Assembly: GCA_014529385.2 (NCBI GenBank)
Contig: CM043964.1
Location: 138,782,529-138,846,528, forward strand
Source of the DNA: Adiantum capillus-veneris
Taxonomy: Eukaryota > Streptophyta > Polypodiopsida > Polypodiales > Pteridaceae
Direction: 5' to 3'
Length of the DNA stretch: 64,000 nt
This document shows positions 44,766 through 55,204 of the stretch, piece after piece. Made by a program: the position numbers and the translations under genes. Each line of letters opens with the position of its first letter. Within the stretch, counting starts at the first letter, position 1. The notes beneath the pieces were generated by a model, which was not told where the DNA came from, searched no databases, and worked only from the letters and a program-made list of their open reading frames with translations.

Positions 44766-45915
44766 TAGAGGGAAGCAACCTAGATTACTCCAGCCATTGC
44801 CTATTCCAAATTCACCATGGGAGAGTATATCCATGGATTTCATCTTTGGATTACCCAAGTCTATCCATGGGAATACAGGAATATGGACAATAGTTGACAG
44901 GTTTAGCAAGCAGGCACATTTTATTCCTGTCAAAAAGACTATTAAGGCACATAAAATGGCAACTCTCTTCATATCTCAGATTTTCAAGCACCATGGATTA
45001 CCCACATCCATCGTGTCAGATAGAGATCCTAGAATGACCAGCAATTTCTGGAAAGGTCTCTTTGAAAATCTAGGAACAAGATTGAATTTCTCTTCGGCCT
45101 ATCACCCACAAACGGATGGTCAAAGTGAGATAGCCAACCTTACGATACTCGATCTACTCAAGACTTATGTTACCGAAGTAGATCAACGCTCACAATGGGA
45201 AAAGTACTTTCCTCTTGTAGAGTATGCCTACAATAATACTGTACATACTTCTACGGAAAAAGCACCTTTTGAGATCATTGAGGGAAGACCTAAAAGTCCC
45301 TTGCTACTCAAAGTACATGGGAAGATCTTCGCCGCTGATGAGTATAGCCGTGACCTACAAGAATCTTTTCAAAAGATTAAGGAGGCTATATCCATCTCTC
45401 AACAAAGGCAAAAAGCTGCTGCTGATAAGCACAGAAGAGCCATAATGTTCAAAGAAAATGATTGGGTCTTACTCAAGTTTCCTAAGGCTCGATTAAGGCA
45501 AACGACGGGCAAAAATCCTACAGGCCATCAAAAGTATTATGCTAAACTAGCAAAAAGATACTATGGTCCTTTCCAAATCTTGAAGCCCATCAATGAGACG
45601 GCTTATTAACTCAAGTTGCCCAATCATTGGCTCATACACAATGCCTTTCATGTAAGTCTACTTAAACCCTACAAAGGAGAGCCACCAACTGAACCAATTA
45701 TTGAAGACCCTCCCGAAGTTGAAGACCAAGAAGAGGTGCTACAACCCGAAGCTATCCTTCGGCATGAAGACAAGGTACTACGACATGGTAAGATTATCCG
45801 ACGGTATCTTATTAAGTTCAAAAATTATCCTTTTGAAGATGCTAGATGGATGCAAGGAATACAGCTTAAGGATAGTATGAACCTTGTCAATGCTTACAAT
45901 GCTACATTAGAGTAA
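44766..45915 (+). pseudogene. Gy4 integrase core and chromodomain
   Basis: In the frame from 44797 the DD35E triad is complete: Asp14 (SMDFIFGLP), Asp75 (VSDRDPRM) and Glu111 (DGQSE), with exactly 35 residues between the last two. GPY/F block: RYYGPFQILKP. A TAA at 45607-45609 interrupts; the same frame continues through an acidic linker to a chromodomain, RRYLIKFKNYPFEDARWM, and ends at 45915. Confidence 0.92.
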
Positions 45916-46272
45916 GCAAATGTACAAATTTCTTTTAAATGATATGTTTTTGTCTTATAAGACTAGTCCTCTTTTTAATTGTGCACAAATTTAACTAGTA
46001 TGCATGCTTAGAATCATGTTTGTGATGACGACGTCTCTCAAACACCAAGTAGAATTTGTCACTCTACTTTGGGAGAATGAAATGGACTAAAGAGCAGATA
46101 TGCTTGCGGAAGCTATGTCTCCCAAGCACCAAATGGATTAGTCATCCATCTTGGAAAGATGTCGTAGGGTAAAAAGGGATCCTCTACCCGCTAAGTAAGA
46201 TTGACTAATGACTAAGGCTTTATCTCTTCTACCTCATAGTCGAGGACGACTATGATTTCAAGAGAGAGGTAA
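45916..46272 (+). other. Gy4 3' untranslated region and polypurine tract
   Basis: No gene seen. The last bases, CAAGAGAGAGGTAA, are the likely polypurine tract directly before the LTR. Confidence 0.75.
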
Positions 46273-47927
46273 TGTCATAAAATCTAATATCTAATATCTA
46301 ACCAACCCAAATGATTTTCTCATATTAAATTGATCACTTAACGTGGGAGAATAAACGGAAACAAGTGTTAAGATATAGACATGTGCTTATAGATCTATCT
46401 CAACACGAGGCCAATGGTAAAGGGGCCCAAATGAGAGATGGTCTATCAAAGAGCAAGGCTAACAAATGGAGCATAAGACCTTAGGGTTAGCTTCATTGAA
46501 GACCTCCAATAATGTGTGTAAAAGGCCTTTGACCTTAGGTAAGCTAGGGCTGAGCTTGAGACGTGGGAACCCGACCCAGCTCGAGGTGCTTGTCCTGCTT
46601 GTCATGCTTGATGACTAAGGTGCTTTAGGTGCTTGATGATTGAGGTGCTTGATGATTGAGGTGCTTGATGATTGAGGTGCTTAATTATTGAGATGCTTGA
46701 GGTGCTTGACATGCTTGAGATGCTAGGGTTGCACTTGAGGTGAGAACCTAGCCCAAGCTTAAAGTGCTTATTAGCCAAGCTTGTGGTGGGAACTGTGGCT
46801 ATGCATGAGGGGCTTGAGGTGTCAAAAAGTCAAAGATTCAATCCCTACAAGGAGGGGGCGAGCCCTACATGAGGGGGGATGAGAGAGAACACCCACACAC
46901 TCACACAAGGCGTGCATGGTACAAATAAAGCAAAAGGGACACTTGTCCAGTTCCTCCTCATGTTGGCTTCATGGTGTGCCTGAAGCCTATTGATTGGCCA
47001 CCCAAGGGGTCGAATAATAATTTAGGAGATTTAATTAAATGATTTAGCATTTATCTAGCCCTCTCTCTCAAAGGGGAAAGGGGGAGACTTGTCTCAAGGC
47101 TACCCTTGCTGCTTGTAATGCCTCCTGCTTGTGATTGGCTAGGCCTGGAGGGGTCCAATGAGCTTCAAGCATGAGCTGCAAGGGGGGGTCGACCCAAGCA
47201 AGCTAGGGGGTTGCTTAGGGGGTATACTCACCCACACACACTTACAAACACTCTCATTGTGTGCTATGCAAAGTGCAAGAGCTCCCTCTCCTTCTCCAAG
47301 CAAGTAGAGGTTGAGAGCCTTCACCAACACTCTTGGATATGGAGTGCAAATCCAACCAAGAGCCATGCTTCAATGCTTAAGCTTACCATCTCCTTCTTCT
47401 TCATTAATATGCTATTATGTATGCTAGCAACAAGAGTTATGATAAGTGAGGAACTAATTCTTTCTCCTACGAAATGTTTCTTCTTCCTCTTCCCTACCCT
47501 GATTCCCTGCTAGCTCTCTCCACCTTCGAAGGTGTTTGAGGTCTTGGGACTGAGGCTTGAGATAGTTAAAGCTTTCTTCAAGTTTATGTTATGTTTGTGC
47601 TGCATGAAGCTTTCCATCTTCATTGCATCACTTAGGTCACAAGGAACACAAAGATTGTATTGTAACAATTCTCTCTTAATGGAAGAAATCATAGTACAAA
47701 TGCCTATTGGAGGGGGGACCGGCTCCACATAAATCCGGTCCTCAACTGTTGTCATGTTCTCTAAATTCTCTCTTTTGCAAAAGTATTGTTTATGCCAAGT
47801 TAACTAATTGCTATGATTATAATGCTATCTTCAATCATGTTCACCCGCTATGCTCACAAAGTCATTCCTCAAAAGTACTCTCATTAATTTCCGCTACTCT
47901 CAAATTAAATAGGCCAATTCCATTACA
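46273..47927 (+). repeat. Gy4 3' LTR
   Basis: Near copy of 40692-42323. The main length difference is in the short-repeat block at 46613-46715. The R/U5 hairpin is also present (GGACCGG/CCGGTCC, about 47717-47742). Confidence 0.94.
46613..46715. repeat. 16-bp short tandem repeat in Gy4 3' LTR
   Basis: GAGGTGCTTGATGATT recurs three times in a row, followed by diverged GAGATGCTTGAGGTGCTT units. The 5' LTR at 41033-41115 has a different arrangement, so the array changed after insertion. Confidence 0.82.
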
Positions 47928-48302
47928 ACAGAGCTCTCAAAATCACCATCTAGAACAGATGGAAATTCCGAGGATCGATGATATTCTTGACTGACTACAG
48001 GAATCCTCTTGTTTTAGCAAGGCTGATTTGAAAAGCGGATATCATTAGTCAAAATCTCACCGAGAGAAGTCTACAAGACAGCCTTTCGGACGAGCTTCGA
48101 TTTATATCAATTTTTGGTGATGTCTTTTGGCCTTACCAATGCTCCAGCGACTTTCAACCGAATACTTTCAACCGAATGATGGATAGGATTTTCAGAGAGT
48201 ATAGATCTTTTATCGGCACTTTCTTTGATGACATTATAGTCTTCTCCATTCTCCAAGGATGAGGCAGAACATGGACACCATCTGCTACAGGTCTTTTAGG
48301 CA
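47928..48302 (+). pseudogene. Gy1-B RT, resumed after Gy4
   Basis: It continues AGCTCTCAAAATC, as other Gy1 copies do. IPRIDDILD and SSCFSKADLKSGYH are seen, then [12 protein letters not shown] with a short duplicated stretch (TTTCAACCGAATAC and TTTCAACCGAATGATGG, 48153-48183) and FIGTFFDDIIVFS, the active site. Several shifts. Confidence 0.85.
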
Positions 48303-48983
48303 TTGCGAGATCACAAGCTAGTTATCAATGCTAAGAAGAGTGAATTTTTCTTGCCGAAGATACACTCTTTGGGACACATCGTCTCAGCAGCAGGAGTACA
48401 GATGGATCTGGCTAGGATTGACACTATACGTGATTGGCCCGATTTGAAGAATGTTCATGAAGCTAGAAGCTTGTTGGGCTTATGTTCTTACTATCGGCGG
48501 TTCATCAGAAAGTTTGCAGAGGTCGCTTCCCCTTTGCACATTCTGACACAGAAAGGAGTCCCTTTCTCGTGGGGACCCACAGAGGTGACTGCGTTTCAAA
48601 CATTGAAAGAGAAATTGACTGTTGAACCAGTATTGACTTTGCCGGATTTGCAAAAATCATCCGAAGTATATTGTGATGCTTGTGGTCGTAGTCTGAGCGC
48701 GGTCTTAATGCAAGAAGGCCATGTCATTGCCTATGAGAGCCGATTGTTTTCAAGGTCGGAATTGACAACACAGATTTATGAGAAAGAGCTTTTGGCGGTT
48801 ATCCATGCTCTTACTCAGTGGCAACATTACCTACTTGGAGCCGATTTTACGGTCTTCACTGACCATCAGAGTTTACGCTACTTCTTGTCACAGAAGCAGC
48901 TTTCAGAAAAGCAGATGCCGTGGGCTAAGATCTTGTCATAGTTTCACTGCCAGGTTGTCCATATATAGGGACAGAAGAACTTA
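48303..48983 (+). pseudogene. Gy1-B RT thumb and RNase H
   Basis: Open for 212 codons: KKSEFFLPKIHSLGHIVSAA, RSLLGLCSYYRRFIRKFAEV, then RNase H with VYCDACGRSLSAVLMQEGHV, YEKELLAVIHAL and TDHQSLRYFLSQ. All three catalytic acids are kept, unlike in Gy1-C. A TAG near 48939 precedes the last part. Confidence 0.9.
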
Positions 48984-50300
48984 GTGGCAGATGCTTTGTC
49001 TCGGAAGCCATTAGTCTTTGGTATTTCCGTGATTCATCATAGAAGCTTTGAGGACATGGTCGATCAGTACGCCACAGATCCAGATTTTTCAGATGTATTC
49101 ACTCGAACACAGAATGGGGAGGTAGTAGCGAGATACTCCATACGGAATGGCTACTTGATGAAGAAAACGATGTTGCGCGTTACATAGCCGTTGAGGGAAA
49201 AGGTTCTAAATGAATGCCATTGTCCACCTTTTACGGGCCATCGCGGCATTGACACCACCTTGAAAGGTGTGGAGCGTTACTTCTTTTGGCCTAGACTCAA
49301 GAAGGATGTGGACGACTTTGTACGTAGTTGCTTGGTATGCCAGAAGGTCAAGTTTGACAGGCATAAAGCACAGGGATTGTTACCCATTCCGACTTACCCC
49401 TGAGAAAGCATTGCTATGGATTTCATTTTTGATTTCCTGAAGACACAGAGTGGGCATGATAGCATTTGGACTGTCATCGACAGATTTAGCAAGCAAGCTC
49501 ACTTCGTTCCAGTGAAGAAAACAGTGAAGCCGGATCATTTAGCGAGAGTGTTCATTTCACAGATTTTTAGATTACATGGCATGCCTGAGACAATAATCTT
49601 TGACAGAGATCCCCGATTCACGAGTTTGTTTTGGAAGGCTATTTGGGAGAACATTGGCACACGTTTGTAGTTCTCGTCATCTTTGCACCCGCAGACTCAA
49701 TGGGATTTTTTTTGGCCCTTGGTGGAATTTGCCTACAACAACACAATCCACTCTTCAACAGGGAAGGCACCATTTGAGATTATTGAAGGTGCTACGAAGG
49801 TTCCACCCTTCCTTGGCACGAAAGATAAGATTTTTGAAGCCGAGCAGTACACAAGGAACTTGGATATTGCTTTTGCCAAGATCTGGGAGGCTTAGTGAAA
49901 TCTCAGGAAAGACACAAGAAGGCAGCAGATTGACACCGTCGCGATTTGAAATTAAAGGAAGACGATTGGGTGCTCTTATGTTTTGAGAAGGTACGCCTAA
50001 GAAAGAAATCGGAAAGGAGCAACTGTTTCCAAAGCTTAGCATGAGATACTATGGATCTTTCTAGATAAAAGAAAAGATAAATAATGTCTTCTTTAGATTG
50101 AAGCTACCCGATACTCGGAAGATCTACAATGCTTTTCATGTGAGTCTCTTGAAGCCTTTTAAAGGCGATGTGCCCGATGATGGGGAGCCAGATGAGCAAC
50201 CCGAAGTGGAGGAAAGCGAGGAGATACTCGTTCCATAGCAGATATTGACGCATAAAGATAGAAAGATTAAAGGTAAAGTGATTAGGCGGTTCTTGGTTAA
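48984..50300 (+). pseudogene. Gy1-B integrase, cut by Gy5
   Basis: Pieces in order: VADALSRKPLVF; zinc site (HCPPFTGHRGIDTT, CLVCQKVKFDRHK); core MDFIFDFLKTQSGHDS and FDRDPRFTSLFWKAIWEN; a stop after GTRL at about 49670; then FAYNNTIHSSTGKAPFEIIE and the C-terminal part with several shifts; the acidic linker reads EQPEVEESEEILVP-stop. Gy5 inserts after TTCTTGGTTAA, inside the chromodomain (RRFLVK). Confidence 0.88.
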
Positions 50301-51651
50301 TGTAAGGTGCAACGGAAGTGAATGTTGAACTTTGCTCAAGATGAGTGCTCCTCTTTCTCTCAAAGCGTAGCAAAAAGCCAGCCCAGATTGCATCGCTAGA
50401 GAAAAAGCAGGCCTTGATTTTCGGAAATCCGTACACTGCTGCCACGTGGCACTGGCGCCAGCTTTTAGGTTTTTCAGCCATCTAGGGTTTCAGCCGGCAG
50501 TTAGGGTTAGGATTTCCAAAAAATTAGGGTTTCTGAAAATTAGGGTTTTTGGTAGAAATTAGGGTTTGCAGGATTTTTAGGGTTTCTGGCAGAAATTAGG
50601 GTTTTTGCTGTCGGTAGCCACGTCATCACTTTGTGACAGACTGAGAGATAGAGAGAGAAGAATACGACACAAGAATGTTGTCAAACCCTCCTCGAAGGGC
50701 CCCACTCTCTATGGTGAGAGAGGTCTATGCTATTGATTGCACAATCCTTGTACAATGGTCTAAATGCAATGGACTTGCCGGTGATGTCGATGACGACGAC
50801 GACGACGATGAGGCGGGCTGAAAACTTAAAACGGTAGGGGTTGAAATCTGCAGATCTTGTATTTGCTAAATTCCGACTCTTATGTCGGTGATGACCACGC
50901 GACGACGATGCGCTGAAAACGCAAATGCTGAAATCTGCGAATAGCGGGCTGAATCTGCGAACTCTGGCTGATCTGACCGTGCGGCGAGGATCTGCTGCGG
51001 GAAGGTTTGGGGGTTGCGGTACGGAGTCTAAGTGCTGAAAATGCAAAAGTGAGATGTTCTTTGTTGATCTGTTACCGAGAATCTGGAAAACGCTAGCTTG
51101 GGCTGCAATCTGCAAAAATGCTAGGCATGGTTTGTTGTCTGCTGCAAAAATGCTAGGGAATCTGCTACAAACTGCTAACGCTAGGTTGATCTGCAATCTG
51201 CAAAACGCTGGGGCTGGTCTGCAATTGCTGGAAACGCTAGGCTTCTTGATGGCTGAAAACGCTAGGGATTCTGCGCGTCTTACTGATAAGGTGCTTGTGA
51301 GTTGGACTCTTGCTGCCTCTTCCGCCAGAAAGTGTTAGCGCTAGTTTTCTTACATATATCCTTAGCTTGATCGTCCTACCCAGTTTCCCAACAAAGTCAC
51401 TTAATAATAATAAGTGAAAAATGGCTAAATAGGGAAAAAAGGTTCTGTGCACTGTAAAATGCTCCTGATGGGTCTATAATTTGATGATCATGCTGTATGC
51501 AACCAGAAGAAATGCAACCACTCTGAAGTGTCTAGACATGCACGGTCTGCCAATAGACTCACAAAGGTGCCAGAACACTTCCTAAGCTAACTGAACCCTT
51601 GTCATGAAGTAGCTTGCACACATGCACATAGGGTTAGATATGCACGTGACA
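50301..51651 (-). repeat. Gy5 3' LTR with a replaced segment
   Basis: On the plus strand it starts TGTAAGGTGCAACGGAAG and ends GCACGTGACA. From GACTGAGAGATAG (50639) on, it matches the right LTR closely. Before that, 288 bases (50351-50638) stand where the right LTR has about 120 unrelated bases. Confidence 0.9.
50351..50638 (-). repeat. Gy1-like LTR end with telo-box-like array, inside Gy5 LTR
   Basis: On the minus strand it starts TGTCACAAAGTGATGACGTG, the typical start of Gy1/N1 LTRs, and has a CCACGTGGCA near 50440. Between them TTAGGGTTT (AAACCCTAA on the minus strand) or a one-base variant occurs seven times (50482-50604), the last five spaced 16-19 bases apart. The other Gy5 LTR lacks it. 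Confidence 0.75.
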
Positions 51652-51892
51652 TCCCCTCCTTATTAAAGTGAGGTACTGATACCGAACTGTATGGCGTCGA
51701 GAGAGATTGCCAATAGCGTCTAAAAACCTGGGAAGGACTCTTCGTCGGCCCACTCTGATGTGTGGGTCATGCGAAACTTGAACTTCATAAAGGTCTGCAA
51801 CGCTTGCTTCTTTGGGCCACGCCGAAAGCAACGCAGTCATCTGTGGCTGCGTCAAAGCTCCAACTTTGGCTATAGTCGTGGATCTACCTTCT

Positions 51893-52747
51893 TCAAGAAT
51901 CTCCGAGGAGGAAAATTCTTGAAACCACCTCCAACACAAAAACATGAAACATGAACATACTCATTCCATGTAAAGTGACTGGAAAAATTCTAGTCTTCTT
52001 TAAAGACTGTGCATGCAATTTAGATGAACAAAGAGACGGTTCATCAAACACACGCAAAAACTGGAATCGAAACTTGTCTTTCTGATCTAAATCTATCAAC
52101 TGTGGCAAATCACAATAGAAATGTCGATGCTTGATGCTCAATCCTTCTTGTGCTCTTTCGGATACTGTGTCATGCCAAGAAAGAGACATGGAATGTGAAT
52201 TCCTTGAATGCAAACATTTCATCTTTTCATGAGTAATCCACATACATCCGTGCTCATTTATGAGTGAATCGTGTTCATCGTCCGACATGTCATGCCTATG
52301 AAAAGGGATCACATAAAGACGGTGACTAAAATACAGGAAACCGTCACGAATGAAACACTCGAACAATGCGTACTGACTAATCATGCGAACACATAATACT
52401 TCCTGTGGGGGTTCTTTGGACCTCGACTTGAGAGCCAAGATCGGTTCTTCGTGATTGATCGAATGTGCAATGAGGTTAGCTTCACTAGTACAAGCATCAA
52501 CTAAACCCTCATCCTTGTGAACAATCACATCTTTATCCTGCAAATCATCATCCTTGTGAATAATCACATCTGTATCATGCAAATCACGTGTGTCGTGCTT
52601 TGGAGAAGAAAAGACTGAGAGAGTCTCCTTCTCTTGATTCTTTTCAATCTTCGCTTGCGCATTAGAAATAAGAGATGAAGAATGAACAACTTCCTCCCCA
52701 CAAATGACAATGGGAGAGTCACTTTTGACATTGAGGGTTATGCTCAC
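51893..52747 (-). CDS. Unrecognised 284-codon ORF in Gy5, after protease
   Basis: It lies where RT should start and is the longest clean frame in Gy5. I recognise no family. Visible: a repeated DVIIHKDDDL and DVIVHKDEGL pair near residues 58-80, acidic N-terminal part, and a His/Tyr-rich middle (FIRDGFLYFSHRLYVIPFHR near residues 131-150, then HDMSDDEHDSLINEHGC). FIRDGFLY..HRLYVIP faintly recalls the DGFLF..NRLCIP stretch before integrase, but the HHCC ligands are not in place. There is no RT, RNase H or DDE motif. It overlaps the protease frame by about 30 bases. It may be decayed pol linker or an acquired ORF. Confidence 0.5.
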   Translation of the reverse strand: MSITLNVKSDSPIVICGEEVVHSSSLISNAQAKIEKNQEKETLSVFSSPKHDTRDLHDTDVIIHKDDDLQDKDVIVHKDEGLVDACTSEANLIAHSINHEEPILALKSRSKEPPQEVLCVRMISQYALFECFIRDGFLYFSHRLYVIPFHRHDMSDDEHDSLINEHGCMWITHEKMKCLHSRNSHSMSLSWHDTVSERAQEGLSIKHRHFYCDLPQLIDLDQKDKFRFQFLRVFDEPSLCSSKLHAQSLKKTRIFPVTLHGMSMFMFHVFVLEVVSRIFLLGDS

Positions 52748-53010
52748 GAAACCATCGAATGCCTAAAAGCATACCACAACCTGAAAGAGGAGATTCTACA
52801 AACTTTTTGCGGAAGGACACTTGTTGAACCGTGAATAACACATCGAGGCACTCTCGTGTAATGAGAGAGTCCATACCGGGAGCGAAGCCCGACAGCTCGA
52901 AAGGAGATGTCTTGCTAACCTCCAAGCGGGCTCTTTTGATAAGAGTCACTTATCACATCATATACTGCCCGGATCAAACAATATGACAAAACACTGACCC
53001 TTCACATGAC
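52719..53010 (-). pseudogene. Gy5 protease
   Basis: QCFVILFDPGSI near 52975-53005 is the retropepsin site with Asp-Pro-Gly, followed by a stop and shift. The domain continues RECLDVLFTVQQVSFRKKF and closes with GCGMLLGIRWFREHNPQ, equal to the ILGMDWL-type end of plant Ty3 proteases. It supports a Ty3 origin for Gy5. Confidence 0.8.
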
Positions 53011-53143
53011 CATAACACTTAATGAGAGACTCATTAATGGGAGGATCATGAGAAACTTGGGTCACACTTGTGTTCTCATTGATGGCATTAACAAAGGATG
53101 TGGGTTTTGTGGGTTCTTTAGATTCACTTGATTCAATCTTAGG

Positions 53144-53185
53144 ACATGTTCTTTTTATGTGACCCTTGATGTGACAATAATAACA
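53144..53185 (-). other. Gy5 gag CCHC zinc knuckle
   Basis: CYYCHIKGHIKRTC with all four ligands. It follows a serine/asparagine-rich stretch (53200-53560) holding two copies of a roughly 125-base unit (RTVRMVTLLTNLPLVSQKRT and RMITLLTNLPLVSQKRT in a non-coding frame), a local tandem duplication. Confidence 0.82.
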
Positions 53186-53598
53186 TCGACCTTCCTTAGA
53201 ATAAATGCTTTGTTCTTCTGACGTGATGTATCCTCCTAAAATTCCTCGTGCTGCTTTTTCATCTGGAATGAGCTTAGGTTTAGCAATTGTGTTAGATTTA
53301 CCCTTAGATTCATTTTGTGAGTTCTTTTTTGAGAGACTAGAGGAAGATTGGTTAGAAGAGTTACCATTCTTACCGTTCTGTATCCTCCTAAAATTCCTTG
53401 TGCTGCTTTTTCATATGGAGTGAGCTTAGGTTTAGCAATTGTGTTAGCTTTATGAGTTCTTTTCTGAGAGACTAGAGGAAGATTGGTTAGAAGAGTTATC
53501 ATTCTTACCATTCTGAGGGTTCTCAGAGGTACTTTGTGAAGTCTTGTTCTCCTTAGGCTTTTCCTTCTTGTGCTTCATCTCTTGGGAGAGAGCAATTG

Positions 53599-54760
53599 CT
53601 ACCGCCTTGTTGAGATCCACGGGGTCGAAAACTTATACATCAAACTTGATATATTCGTCCAACTCAAAAAGGAAAGCCTCTTTACGCTCATCATCCGATT
53701 TGCGTAAGTGGGTGCTGACCTGCAAAACACGGTTAGAAAAAGACAGACTGGCATACCATTCTGCGTCAGATTGCACCAATCTTCTTTCAACCGCGCTAGG
53801 TACTGAGGAGGCGTAAACCGCGCCTTGAGCTTGTCTTGGAAGTCGGCCCAAATGAAGGAAAGGGGCACGTCTTCGTCGGCTTCCTCTAGGTGCGGTCAAC
53901 TGTGCCTCTTGCCATGCGTAATACCAATTAATGGCATCACCGGCAATGTACATGGGTGCCGTTAAAACCTTGCTATTCCCTGTCTTCTTAGTTGTCACAA
54001 AATAAGCGTTAAATTGATGCAACCAAGAATGAATAACGCTAGCATCCATCTTACCGTTATACTTACTGAATGTCAACTTTTCTGTGACAAGGTTGATGGA
54101 GTCCGAATCTCGGCTTGCGCCGCTTGATGAACTACCAACGTCTTTGATCGGCTCGGGCTTTGAGGTAAGTACCTGTAGGACCAACTCTTGCATGCGTTGG
54201 TCTTTCTGTGCCTCACGCTCTAACTCCAAGGCCGCTCGTCTATCTTCGGCCACCAAGCGCGCTTGCTCACGCTCACGCTCACGCTCCAAGGCTACCCTTT
54301 TGTCTTCGCCCACCAAGCGCGCTTGCTCGCGCTCACGCTCCAAGGCTAATCGTCTTTCTTCGGGCTCGCGATCCAATTCGGCCTTTCTTTCTTTGTGCTC
54401 GCAATCCAATTCTGCCTTTCATTCTTCGCGCTCGCAATCCAAGATTGCCTTTCTTTCCTCGGCCGCCAAGTGCGCTTGTTCACGCTCGCGATTCAAGGAT
54501 GCCGTCTTTCTTCACGTTCACGATCCAAGTGCCTTTCTTTCTTTGCGCTTGCGCTCCAAAGCAGCGCGTTGCGCTTCTTGTTGTAACATCATGTCCATCA
54601 TCGTCTTGACCAAAGCCTCCATAGGATTTGGTGCAATCCTTGGCGTAGATGGGGAAGGGGGACGGTCGGAAAAACTTCCTGGTGGGGAAAATTCTTCTTC
54701 GCCACTTCCATGCTCATCACCTCCATGCAAAGTATCCATTCCGCTTCGGGTGATGACCAT
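53599..54760 (-). pseudogene. Gy5 gag with charged repeat region
   Basis: The likely start is ATG 54758-54760 (MVITRSGMDTLHGGDEHGSG), as MVxTRSG starts are common in plant Ty3 gags. After about 80 residues comes a long charged stretch of ERE, ARL and ALE units (EREREQARLVGEDKRVALER, 54240-54400), predicted coiled coil, broken by a shift at about 54410-54520. The capsid follows: KLTFSKYNGKMDASVIHSWL and DAINWYYAWQEAQL, then a shift and FIWADFQDKLKARFTPPQYL. Opposite-strand frames over this stretch are artefacts. Confidence 0.82.
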
Positions 54761-55191
54761 ACATTGAAGTCTTGGGTTCTTGGAACTTGGGTTCTTGTGG
54801 TTCTTGAGGTTCTTGAAGTTCTTGAAGTCTTGGGTTCTTGAGGTTCTTGAGGTTTTCTTTAGCTTGCAATCTGTGTTAGAGAAGGATCTTCTCTTTCCCG
54901 AGCTCTTCTCTTTCCCGCGGTGCACCCTTTGGCGGCCTTGCGCTCACACCAAGGTTGCTTTTTTTCACCTCACGTCCATTGGCCGGTTGCTAAGTGCACC
55001 GTCCGCTCACAATGAGTGAAAAGAGAAACAAGGGGAGACTGGACAAGCCCTTCTTTCTTGGGTTTCATGTCACTCTTCAAAAACACGATTAGGAATCGAC
55101 ACGCCCAAGTGGACTTGGGTTACGTGCGACCGCAACAAGCAAAAAAACATTTTGTGGTTCTTTCCTTCGAGTGATACAAAACACTGCCAAA

Positions 55192-55203
55192 GCTCTGGTA
55201 CCA
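55192..55203 (-). other. Gy5 primer binding site
   Basis: TGGTACCAGAGC on the minus strand, one base after the LTR end CCTTACA. Confidence 0.88.
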
Positions 55204-55204
55204 A

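Larger units (their letters stand above)
40692..47927 (+). mobile_element. Gy4: Ty3 chromovirus lacking capsid and protease
   Basis: LTRs at 40692-42323 and 46273-47927 are very similar. The insert breaks Gy1-B RT within the ATTATAGAGCTCTCAAT stretch; flanks ATAG and ACAG are a 4-bp duplication with one change. An initiator-Met primer site follows the 5' LTR and a purine-rich tract precedes the 3' LTR. Only an N-terminal stub of gag remains before RT, so capsid, knuckle and protease are gone. RT to chromodomain is almost complete with four nonsense codons and one shift. Confidence 0.93.

Noticed and set aside
50482-50604. Interstitial telomere tract
   Set aside because: The TTAGGGTTT units are spaced by 16-19 bases with other sequence between, not contiguous 7-base telomere repeats.
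54084-54767. Long plus-strand open frame (227 codons) rich in Ser, Arg and Ala
   Set aside because: It is the antisense of the Gy5 gag charged repeats; the gag strand has the capsid and knuckle motifs.
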